Positions 1-6,911 of a stretch of 14,305 nucleotides of DNA are shown here, in pieces. Source of the DNA: an uncultured Prevotellamassilia sp. GTDB taxonomy: Bacteria > Bacteroidota > Bacteroidia > Bacteroidales > Bacteroidaceae. Positions within the stretch are counted from its first letter, which is position 1. Each line of letters opens with the position of its first letter. Position numbers and translations under genes: made by a program. The notes beneath the pieces were generated by a model that had not been told where the DNA came from, did not search any database, and saw only the letters and a program-made list of their open reading frames with translations. The DNA is taken from the NCBI GenBank assembly GCA_934255485.1, contig CAKQOG010000043.1, positions 1-14,305 on the forward strand, written 5' to 3'.

Positions 1-980
1 GTATCGGCCGTTTCGTATTCCGCGCAGCTCAGACTCGCAACGACATTCAGATTGTAGGTATCAACGACCTTTGCCCAGTAGATTACTTGGCTTACATGCT
101 GAAGTATGACACTATGCACGGTGCATTCCAAGGCACTATCGAGGCTGACGTTGAAAAGAGCGAGCTCATCGTAAACGGCAACCATATCCGTGTAACTGCT
201 GAACGTAACCCAGCTGACCTTAAGTGGAACGAAGTTGGTGCTGAGTATGTAGTAGAATCTACAGGTTTGTTCCTTACTAAGGAAAAGGCTCAAGCTCACA
301 TCCAAGCTGGTGCTAAGTACGTAGTAATGTCAGCTCCTTCAAAGGACGACACTCCTATGTTCGTATGCGGTGTAAACTTCGACAAGTATGTTAAGGGTAC
401 TCAATTCGTATCTAACGCATCTTGCACCACTAACTGCTTGGCTCCTATCGCTAAGGTATTGAACGATAAGTTCGGTATTGTTAATGGTTTGATGACTACC
501 GTTCACTCTACTACTGCAACTCAGAAGACTGTAGATGGTCCTTCTCTTAAGGACTGGCGTGGTGGCCGCGCAGCTAGCGGTAACATCATCCCTTCTACTA
601 CTGGTGCTGCTAAGGCTGTAGGTAAGGTAATTCCTGAACTCAACGGCAAACTTACTGGTATCTCTATGCGTGTTCCTACTTTGGACGTATCTGTAGTTGA
701 CTTGACTGCAAACCTCGCAAAGCCTGCAACTAAGGAAGATATCTGCAAGGCTATGAAGGAAGCTTCTGAAGGCGAACTCAAGGGTGTACTTGGCTACACT
801 GAAGACGCTGTTGTATCAAGCGACTTCCTCGGCTGCACTAACACTTCTATCTTCGACGCTAACGCTGGCGTTTACCTCACTGATACTTTCGTTAAGGTTA
901 TCAGCTGGTACGACAACGAGATCGGTTACTCTAACAAGGTTCTCGAACTCATCGCTCACATGGCTAAGGTTAATGGCTAA
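1..980 (+). CDS. gap: Glyceraldehyde-3-phosphate dehydrogenase, 5'-truncated by window edge
   Basis: Glycolytic enzyme of the cytosol: oxidises and phosphorylates glyceraldehyde 3-phosphate to 1,3-bisphosphoglycerate with NAD+. The frame is open from base 3 and yields 325 residues to the stop. Only the first ten or so residues, with most of the NAD-binding GFGRIG loop, lie outside the window; the tail of that motif (IGRFVFRAA) is its first visible sequence. A later TTG at 87 is not the real start. The catalytic Cys is in SNASCTTNC (codon 423-425), and the catalytic His is in TTVHSTTATQKTVDG (codon 504-506). The C-terminal SWYDNEIGYSNKV motif is also present. Codon use is unlike that of the neighbours: lysine is almost always AAG, and GCT, GGT and ACT dominate, as expected for a very highly expressed gene. 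A strong terminator follows 40 bases downstream. Identification is certain. Confidence 0.98.
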   Translation, partial: IGRFVFRAAQTRNDIQIVGINDLCPVDYLAYMLKYDTMHGAFQGTIEADVEKSELIVNGNHIRVTAERNPADLKWNEVGAEYVVESTGLFLTKEKAQAHIQAGAKYVVMSAPSKDDTPMFVCGVNFDKYVKGTQFVSNASCTTNCLAPIAKVLNDKFGIVNGLMTTVHSTTATQKTVDGPSLKDWRGGRAASGNIIPSTTGAAKAVGKVIPELNGKLTGISMRVPTLDVSVVDLTANLAKPATKEDICKAMKEASEGELKGVLGYTEDAVVSSDFLGCTNTSIFDANAGVYLTDTFVKVISWYDNEIGYSNKVLELIAHMAKVNG

Positions 981-1019
981 TTAGTAGCGAAAGTTCTTTT
1001 CCTTGAACTTTAACAAAAC

Positions 1020-1060
1020 AGCCGCTGCAATGCAACTTTCGTATTGCAGCGGCTATTTTT
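1020..1060 (+). terminator. Rho-independent terminator after gap
   Basis: A perfect 12-bp stem (1020-1031 AGCCGCTGCAAT pairing with 1043-1054 ATTGCAGCGGCT) has an 11-nt loop and is followed directly by ATTTTTT. It isolates the highly expressed gap gene from miaA. Confidence 0.93.
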
Positions 1061-1174
1061 TAAAGACCTCTTTCTACAACAAAATGCGTAAGGTTCTCTG
1101 CACTAAAACCATAGTTGTAATGTACGAACCAAGCTAAAATACCCCCCACTCCAACATCATACACCCACACTACC

Positions 1175-2059
1175 ATGGATTTAATTACAATCTTAGGCCC
1201 TACTGCATCAGGAAAAACAAGCGTAGCCGTAAAATTGGCCGCTCAAATTGATGCCGAAATCATAAGCGCCGATAGCAGACAAGTGTATCGACGTATGGAC
1301 TTAGGTACAGGCAAAGACATTGACGAGTATACAATCAATGGTAAAAACATACCTTACCACTTGATAGACATTGTTGAACCTGGCACCAAATACAACGTAT
1401 ACGAATATCAAAAGGACTTTCTCAAAGCCTACAACGACATTCGCAAAAGGGGCAAGAAAGTGATTGTATGTGGAGGTACTGGACTATATCTCGAAAGCAT
1501 ATTGCGTAGCTACCGTCTCTCGCCTGTGCCACAAAACGAAGAACTTAGAAACAGGCTGAAAAACAAAACATTAGAGGAACTCACCTATATCCTTAAACAA
1601 TATAAATCGCTGCACAACACAACCGATGTAGACTCTGCACAACGTGCCATTAGAGCCATCGAAATAGCCGACTACTACCAGCACACACCTATCGACGACC
1701 GTCCTTTCCCAACACTTACCTCATTCAACATCGGCATTGACGTGGACCGCGAAACACGCCGAGAGCGCATAACTGCAAGACTAAAGCAACGTCTTGACAA
1801 CGGAATGGTTGATGAAGTAAGAGCCCTACTCAACGAAGGTATAAGTCCCGAAAATCTTATATATTACGGACTTGAATATAAATATCTCACGCTTTACGTT
1901 ATTGGCAAACTGACATACGACGAGATGTTCAAACAACTCGAAATCGCCATACACCAATTTGCCAAACGACAAATGACATGGTTTAGAGGTATGGAAAAAA
2001 GAGGTGTGCCTATCCACTGGATGAAAGCAGAAGAGGTTTCACCTCAAGTAATAGTTTAA
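1175..2059 (+). CDS. miaA: tRNA dimethylallyltransferase (MiaA)
   Basis: Transfers a dimethylallyl group from DMAPP to N6 of A37 in tRNAs that read codons starting with U, the first step towards ms2i6A. The 294 residues match the usual family length of about 300. The P-loop is at residues 8-15 (GPTASGKT). SADSRQVYRRMDLGTGK follows from residue 31, with Asp33 as the expected catalytic base. The CGGTGLYLES segment, the DSAQRAIRAIEI substrate-tunnel segment and the C-terminal FAKRQMTWFRG motif are all present. The ATG at 1175 is favoured because the P-loop then sits at its normal distance from the N-terminus. No clear ribosome-binding purine run precedes it, which is normal in Bacteroidetes. I see no -7 box in the 115 bases after the gap terminator, so the promoter is unresolved. 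Bacteroidales often carry two MiaA paralogues; which one this is cannot be told from the window. Confidence 0.96.
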   Translation: MDLITILGPTASGKTSVAVKLAAQIDAEIISADSRQVYRRMDLGTGKDIDEYTINGKNIPYHLIDIVEPGTKYNVYEYQKDFLKAYNDIRKRGKKVIVCGGTGLYLESILRSYRLSPVPQNEELRNRLKNKTLEELTYILKQYKSLHNTTDVDSAQRAIRAIEIADYYQHTPIDDRPFPTLTSFNIGIDVDRETRRERITARLKQRLDNGMVDEVRALLNEGISPENLIYYGLEYKYLTLYVIGKLTYDEMFKQLEIAIHQFAKRQMTWFRGMEKRGVPIHWMKAEEVSPQVIV

Positions 2060-2147
2060 GTATATGGTCAAAATAAATTAGGATTTACATAAGTTGGGAG
2101 GTTAAGACAAAAAAGCTTGTCAATTCATAAAATCAAGTTCACGTATT

Positions 2148-3077
2148 ATGCCAACAAAACAATGGGGAGTAATCTATAGTCCCAAGAAAAATTCATTCAG
2201 AACACATCGTCGTTGGAAAAAGATATTACACTACCTAAACGAAAAAGGTGTAGACTTTGATTACGTACAAAGCGAGAAACCTGAATCAGTTGAACGTCTT
2301 GCAGCCATGATGACGCGAACAGGCTATAGCACCATCATCGTTGTAGGCGGAGATGCTGCGCTCAACTATGCTCTCTGCGGCATTATGCAAACCCCATCGC
2401 CCACTGGCAAACACCCCACCCTCGGCATTATCCCTAACGGATACGTTAATGACTTTGCCAAATATTGGGAGATGAATGCCGACAACTACAAGGCTAATAT
2501 AGAGACCATCTGCCGCTATCAAACACGCAAAATAGATGTTGGAACAATCGACATTTTGCACAACAATAGCAAGAATAAAGAGCGTCTTTACTTCTTAAAT
2601 TGCATCAACATTGGCATTGCAGCTTCTATAACAAAACTACGTCGCAACACCAAACGTGTATTGGGCATTCGCACTATTTCGTACTTGTTTTCAGCACTAT
2701 TACTGCTATTTCAACGCACAAGCTTCAAGCTTTACTTTAAGCTAAGCGGCGAAGAAGTTCACGCCAATGCTATGGGCATATGTATAGGCTCGGCACATGG
2801 TTACGGACAAACGCCAAGCGCCGTACCATACAACGGATTACTTGACATCACACAAGTTTCAAAACCCGCAGTTTTTCAAATATTTCAAGGGTTATGGTTG
2901 CTCTTTACCAAACGCTTTCTCAGTCATCGTGGCATCAAAGTATGGCGCACAAATAGTGTTAGTTTTTCCACCATATCTAATGCCCCACTTAGCATTGACG
3001 GCAGAATTATCGACACCCCCACTAATCAACTCTACATTAGCATCATACCTGAAGAAATAGATTTTATTATTCCATAA
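2148..3077 (+). CDS. Diacylglycerol kinase (DAGK catalytic domain) family protein, divergent motifs
   Basis: Belongs to the lipid/sphingosine-kinase-like fold (DgkB, YegS, BmrU), whose members phosphorylate lipid hydroxyls with ATP. Conserved landmarks in order: an N-terminal 'GVIYSPKKN' strand; VVGGDAALNYALCGI (residues 65-79) at the position of the usual GGDGTLNEV; GIIPNGYVNDFAKYW (93-107) for the usual GTxNDFA; RKIDVG (127-132); FLNCINIGIAA (149-159); GSAHGYGQTPSAVPYNGLLDI (from 214); and a C-terminal SIDG (282-285). The 309-residue length is typical. Several conserved positions differ: GGDGT reads GGDAA, GTxND reads GYVND, and the DGLLD aspartate is Asn229. Kinase activity is therefore likely but not assured, and the substrate is unknown. 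It follows miaA by 88 bases with no visible promoter or terminator between them, so the two may be cotranscribed. The terminator at 3142 closes it. Confidence 0.85.
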   Translation: MPTKQWGVIYSPKKNSFRTHRRWKKILHYLNEKGVDFDYVQSEKPESVERLAAMMTRTGYSTIIVVGGDAALNYALCGIMQTPSPTGKHPTLGIIPNGYVNDFAKYWEMNADNYKANIETICRYQTRKIDVGTIDILHNNSKNKERLYFLNCINIGIAASITKLRRNTKRVLGIRTISYLFSALLLLFQRTSFKLYFKLSGEEVHANAMGICIGSAHGYGQTPSAVPYNGLLDITQVSKPAVFQIFQGLWLLFTKRFLSHRGIKVWRTNSVSFSTISNAPLSIDGRIIDTPTNQLYISIIPEEIDFIIP

Positions 3078-3141
3078 ATTGCTTTGCAAGAAGTACAATG
3101 TTCATAATCAGTTGATATGAAATTGTACACTACTAAAACAT

Positions 3142-3187
3142 AAGGTTTCTCATTCATCGTCTATAGCATGAATGAGAAACCTTTTTT
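3142..3187 (+). terminator. Rho-independent terminator after the lipid-kinase-like gene
   Basis: A perfect 16-bp inverted repeat (3142-3157 with 3168-3183) encloses a 10-nt loop and runs into T6 at 3182-3187. It separates the miaA/lipid-kinase genes from the glycogen module. Confidence 0.92.
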
Positions 3188-3308
3188 ATCCCCTCTTCAT
3201 TATTCGCCAAAAGTTTACAAAATATTAAAGATTTTGCAACATAACCACTTATTTTGACAAGTAGAGGTATAAAATACAAAAGAAATGCATTTTTAAATAA
3301 AAAAACTT

Positions 3309-3337
3309 TTTGCCATGACATTTTTTTTATACTTTTG
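3309..3337 (+). promoter_or_regulatory. Bacteroidetes-type promoter of the glycogen module
   Basis: An exact -7 element TAnnTTTG (TACTTTTG, 3330-3337) is preceded by a -33-type TTTG at 3309-3312. The gap is 17 bases, a little short, and contains a T8 run (3321-3328). It sits between the terminator at 3142-3187 and the debranching-enzyme start at 3462, which implies a leader of roughly 115 nt. Confidence 0.7.
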
Positions 3338-3343
3338 AGTGTT

Positions 3344-3461
3344 GAAAAGAAAAACATCTCACAACAGCCTCATTATCCCCCTCATAAGGGCTATGATTAA
3401 GTAAGTAGATGTTACCTATTTCATTAGATAAAAAATTAAACCTTAAAATCCATATAACACC
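3344..3461 (+). other. Long 5' leader with possible nested hairpin
   Basis: The 384 bases between 3077 and 3462 hold a terminator, a promoter and this leader, but no gene. In the leader, AACATCT (3353-3359) is complementary to AGATGTT (3407-3413). Inside that pair, AGCC (3366-3369) can pair with GGCT (3389-3392), and TTAT (3373-3376) with ATAA (3384-3387). I recognise no known riboswitch. The pairing is modest and may be chance in A/T-rich DNA. Confidence 0.3.
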
Positions 3462-5420
3462 ATGTGCTATCTCAGATTTGATAAGGCACAAATGACCAAC
3501 CTACAAGATTCTCTTTACAAAGAGATGCTTATTACCAATAGGTCGGGTGCCTACTGTTCAACAACTTTGGTGGGATGCAACATCAGAAAGTATGATGGTC
3601 TTCTCGTTATACCTATACCCGAACTCGACGACGAAAACCATGTTCTCTTATCATCACTCGATGAAACTATTATTCAACATGGCGCTGAATTTAACCTCGG
3701 GCTTCATAAGTATCAAGGTGAAAACTATAGCCCAAAGGGACATAAATATATCGTAAGTTTTGAATGGGAGCAAGTGCCTACATGGACCTATCGCGTAGGC
3801 GGTGTATTGCTGAAAAAAGAAATTAGTTTCGACACCTCTATCCATCGCATCTATGTTCGTTACACATTGCTTGACGCCCACTCTGAAACAACCTTGCGCT
3901 TGCGTCCTTTTCTTGCATTTCGTAGTGTAAGGCAGTGGACACACGAAAACGCTGTAGCCAATCGCAGTTACGATGAGGTGGACAATGGCATACGTATGTG
4001 CCTCTACCAAGGCTATCCAGACCTCTATATGCAAACAAGCAAAAAGGCTGATTGGGTATATTGTCCAGACTGGTACAGAGGACTTGATTATCCTAAAGAA
4101 CGCGAACGTGGATACAATGCATCTGAAGATTTATTTGTTCCAGGCTACTTTGAAATGCCAATTAAAAAGGACGAAAGTATCACTTTTAGCGCTGGTATAG
4201 CTCCTATTGAGCCTCAACAAATAGAGCACTATCTGCAAAAGGAAATCGATAGCATAGACCATAGAGATAGCTTCTACCACTGCTTGGTAAACGCTGCTCA
4301 CCAATTCAGAGTAAACAAGAATGGCGAATCGTATATTCTTGCTGGTTATCCATGGTTTAAACCACGTGCACGCGACACCTTTATCTCTCTGCCTGGCCTT
4401 ACACTTGCTATAGGCGAAACTGAACGCTTTGAGGAATATATGAACACAGCTTCGAAAGCTATCTATAACCTCATCAACAAGGAGCCTATGTCTGTAGATA
4501 TCTATGAAATGGAGCAACCAGACACATTGCTTTGGGCTACATGGACCATTCAGCAGTATGCCAAATACACTTCGCGTAAGAATTGTTACGAAAAGTACGG
4601 AAAGCTCTTGAAAGATATCATGGAGTATATTTGGAAAGGACAGCACCCCAACCTTTTTGTACATGAAAACGGCTTGTTGTATGCTAACGGACGCGATAGA
4701 GCCATCACGTGGATGAACTCGCAAATGGGCGGACATCCCATTGTTCCACGCTCTGGATACATTGTTGAATTTAATGCTTTGTGGTACAATGCATTGAAAT
4801 TCACGGAACAAATGCTTGATGAAAACCATAACGATGAACAAGCAGAACTAAAACCTTTCATTGCACAAGAGGCCGAGAAGGTGGCACGCTCGTTTAAAGA
4901 TGTTTTCCTCAACGAATATGGCTACTTACTTGACTATGTAGATGGCCAAATGATGGATTGGAGCGTACGCCCCAACCAACTCTTTGCTATTGCTTTCGAC
5001 TTTTCGCCACTCGATATGAAAGAGCGTAAGACTGTCTTAGATATTTGCACAAAAGAACTTGTTACACCCAAGGGCATTCGCTCTTTGTCGCCTAAAAGCG
5101 GTGGTTACAACCCCATGTATGTAGGCCCACAATCGCAGCGCGACCTTGCCTATCATCAAGGAACAGCTTGGCCTTGGCTAACAGGATTTTATCTCGAAGC
5201 CTACCTTCGCGTCTATCGCATGAGCGGAGTAAACTATATCGAACGTCAGCTTATTGGTTTTGAAGAGGAACTCTACTATCATTGCATAGGCACCATACCT
5301 GAATTATTCGATGGCAATCCCCCATTCCATGGACGCGGAGCTATCTCATTTGCAATGAATGTAAGTGGCATTTTACGTGCACTTCGTCTGCTTGAAAAAT
5401 ATAATAATGCGCTCGAATAA
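3462..5420 (+). CDS. Glycogen debranching enzyme (amylo-alpha-1,6-glucosidase, GH133)
   Basis: Predicted to hydrolyse alpha-1,6 branch points of glycogen or related alpha-glucans. I see no export signal, so it should be cytoplasmic. The 652 residues fit the archaeal/bacterial-type debranching enzyme. An N-terminal GDE_N-type domain (about 1-255) begins with the TNRSGAYCSTTLVGCNIRKYDGLL segment, and an (alpha/alpha)6 GDE_C domain (about 280-645) follows. Motifs seen: AGYPWFKPRARDT (294-306); ITWMNSQMGGHPIVPRSG then VEFNALWYN (435-443); RPNQLFAIAFDF; RSLSPKSGGYNPMY then RDLAYHQGTAWPW (560-572); and ELFDGNPPFHGRGAISFAMNVS near the C-terminus. The commoner WGRD before the T is RARD here (302-305), which I remember as normal for Bacteroidales homologues. 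It is first in a three-gene module with a synthase-type glycosyltransferase and a GH57-like protein. The ATG at 3462 starts immediately before the conserved 'YLRFDK' N-terminus. Confidence 0.95.
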   Translation: MCYLRFDKAQMTNLQDSLYKEMLITNRSGAYCSTTLVGCNIRKYDGLLVIPIPELDDENHVLLSSLDETIIQHGAEFNLGLHKYQGENYSPKGHKYIVSFEWEQVPTWTYRVGGVLLKKEISFDTSIHRIYVRYTLLDAHSETTLRLRPFLAFRSVRQWTHENAVANRSYDEVDNGIRMCLYQGYPDLYMQTSKKADWVYCPDWYRGLDYPKERERGYNASEDLFVPGYFEMPIKKDESITFSAGIAPIEPQQIEHYLQKEIDSIDHRDSFYHCLVNAAHQFRVNKNGESYILAGYPWFKPRARDTFISLPGLTLAIGETERFEEYMNTASKAIYNLINKEPMSVDIYEMEQPDTLLWATWTIQQYAKYTSRKNCYEKYGKLLKDIMEYIWKGQHPNLFVHENGLLYANGRDRAITWMNSQMGGHPIVPRSGYIVEFNALWYNALKFTEQMLDENHNDEQAELKPFIAQEAEKVARSFKDVFLNEYGYLLDYVDGQMMDWSVRPNQLFAIAFDFSPLDMKERKTVLDICTKELVTPKGIRSLSPKSGGYNPMYVGPQSQRDLAYHQGTAWPWLTGFYLEAYLRVYRMSGVNYIERQLIGFEEELYYHCIGTIPELFDGNPPFHGRGAISFAMNVSGILRALRLLEKYNNALE

Positions 5421-5586
5421 ACACTTATATTCAAAGCAAGAACAATAATCATATATAAATCAGTGGCCCGTTTGAAGTACCCATCTAAAAGATGTTTGAA
5501 ATGACTATAGCTCATATTTCATCACTACACAAGGACCACCAAATAGGAAATATCCTTTTCTAATACCACAAACAATACAGATAACT

Positions 5587-6870
5587 ATGAAAGTTCTAAT
5601 GTTTGGTTGGGAATTTCCTCCGCACATCCTCGGAGGATTAGGAACTGCCAGCTACGGCATAACAAAAGGTTTGTCAGCTCAACCCGATGTTCACATCACT
5701 TTCTGCCTTCCTAAGCCATGGGGTGACGAAGACAAAAGTTTTATGAATATCATCGGTCTGAGCGAAACCCCAATTGTTTGGCGCGATGTTGATTACGACT
5801 TCGTTAAACAACGCTTGGGCAATCGTATGACACCTGAACAATACTACCAACTGCGCGACCATATCTATGCTGACTTCAGCTACCGACTTACAGACGATTT
5901 GGGATGTATTGAGTTTTCAGGAAAATACCCAGACAACTTGCAAGATGAGATAAACAACTATTCTATCGTTGCAGGTGTAATTGCCCGACAACAAGAATAC
6001 GACATTATCCATGCACACGATTGGCTAACCTATCCTGCTGGAATACATGCCAAAAACGTAAGCGGGAAACCCCTCGTAATACACGTTCATGCCACAGACT
6101 TTGACCGCTCACGTGGCCACGTTAATCCAACTGTATACGGCATTGAAAAAGACGGCATGGACCATGCAGACTGCATTATGTGTGTGTCTGAACTCACACG
6201 ACAAACCGTTATCAACCATTATCATCAAGACCCTGCCAAGTGTATCACCATGCACAACGCTGTATACCCCTTATCGCAAGACATTCTTGATATGGTTGAA
6301 GAAAAACGCAAGGAGCATCAACAACGAAAAGAAAAGATTGTAACTTTCCTTGGGCGTATCACCATGCAAAAAGGACCTGAATATTTTGTTGAAGCAGCCT
6401 CGCTTGTGTTGCAACGCACACACAACATACGTTTCTGCATGGCTGGTTCTGGCGATATGATGAACGACATGATTAACCTTGTGGCTTCGCGTGGCATAGC
6501 CGATAGGTTCCATTTTCCTGGTTTTATGCGTGGCAAGCAAGTTTACGAAGCTTTTGCAGATTCGGATGTATACGTAATGCCCTCTGTAAGCGAACCATTT
6601 GGCATATCGCCACTTGAAGCCATGCAGTGCGGTGTTCCATCTATCATATCTAAGCAGAGTGGTTGTGCCGAAATTCTTGACAAATGCATAAAAACCGATT
6701 ATTGGGATATTAACGCAATGGCCGATGCCATGTACTCGCTTTGTACCAATGAATCGCTTCACGAATATTTAAAGGTGGAAGGAAAGAACGAAGTAGCACA
6801 AATTACATGGGAAAAAGTTGGCAAACGCATCTATAATGTTTATAACCAACTCATCCATAAAAACTCCTAA
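5587..6870 (+). CDS. Glycogen-synthase-type glycosyltransferase (GT4/GT5-like, GT-B fold)
   Basis: A retaining GT-B glycosyltransferase, probably elongating alpha-1,4-glucan from a nucleotide-glucose donor. The N-terminus MKVLMFGWEFPPHILGGLG carries the GGLG loop (residues 16-19) typical of glycogen synthase-like enzymes. IIHAHDWLTYPAGI and VIHVHATDFDRSRG lie in the N-terminal Rossmann domain. The C-terminal domain opens with VTFLGRITMQKGPEYF and holds the E-x7-E motif, Glu336/Glu344 (SEPFGISPLEAMQCG), characteristic of GT4 nucleotide-sugar binding. The 427 residues are shorter than classical GlgA (about 480), so GT4 family membership is more likely than canonical GT5. The donor (ADP-, UDP- or GDP-glucose) cannot be read from sequence. 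It follows the debranching enzyme by 166 bases; I find no -7 box or terminator there, only a 5-bp hairpin at 5482-5494. The GH57-like gene is 41 bases downstream, so one operon is likely. Confidence 0.9.
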   Translation: MKVLMFGWEFPPHILGGLGTASYGITKGLSAQPDVHITFCLPKPWGDEDKSFMNIIGLSETPIVWRDVDYDFVKQRLGNRMTPEQYYQLRDHIYADFSYRLTDDLGCIEFSGKYPDNLQDEINNYSIVAGVIARQQEYDIIHAHDWLTYPAGIHAKNVSGKPLVIHVHATDFDRSRGHVNPTVYGIEKDGMDHADCIMCVSELTRQTVINHYHQDPAKCITMHNAVYPLSQDILDMVEEKRKEHQQRKEKIVTFLGRITMQKGPEYFVEAASLVLQRTHNIRFCMAGSGDMMNDMINLVASRGIADRFHFPGFMRGKQVYEAFADSDVYVMPSVSEPFGISPLEAMQCGVPSIISKQSGCAEILDKCIKTDYWDINAMADAMYSLCTNESLHEYLKVEGKNEVAQITWEKVGKRIYNVYNQLIHKNS

Positions 6871-6911
6871 GTAGCACTTATTTTTCCTTACACACATAAA
6901 ACTTTATTATC

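Noticed and set aside
3154..3357. 67-codon minus-strand open frame in the 3078-3461 intergenic region
   Set aside because: It runs through the terminator hairpin and the + strand promoter, and its A/T-rich DNA gives a Phe/Lys/Leu-rich product. It is not a credible gene.
3654..4034. 126-codon minus-strand open frame
   Set aside because: It is a shadow of the N-terminal domain of the debranching enzyme, without recognisable protein features.
4131..4841. 236-codon open frame on the minus strand
   Set aside because: It lies wholly inside the debranching-enzyme gene, whose + strand protein carries clear family motifs. The antisense translation resembles no family and has no promoter or plausible context.
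3462..5420. RARD instead of WGRD (302-305) as loss of debranching activity
   Set aside because: The aspartate is kept, all other GH133 motifs are intact, and I recall the same variant in Bacteroidales homologues, so it is probably lineage-typical.
6271..6762. 163-codon open frame on the minus strand
   Set aside because: It is antisense to the conserved C-terminal half of the GT4 glycosyltransferase and is a by-product of its codon use.
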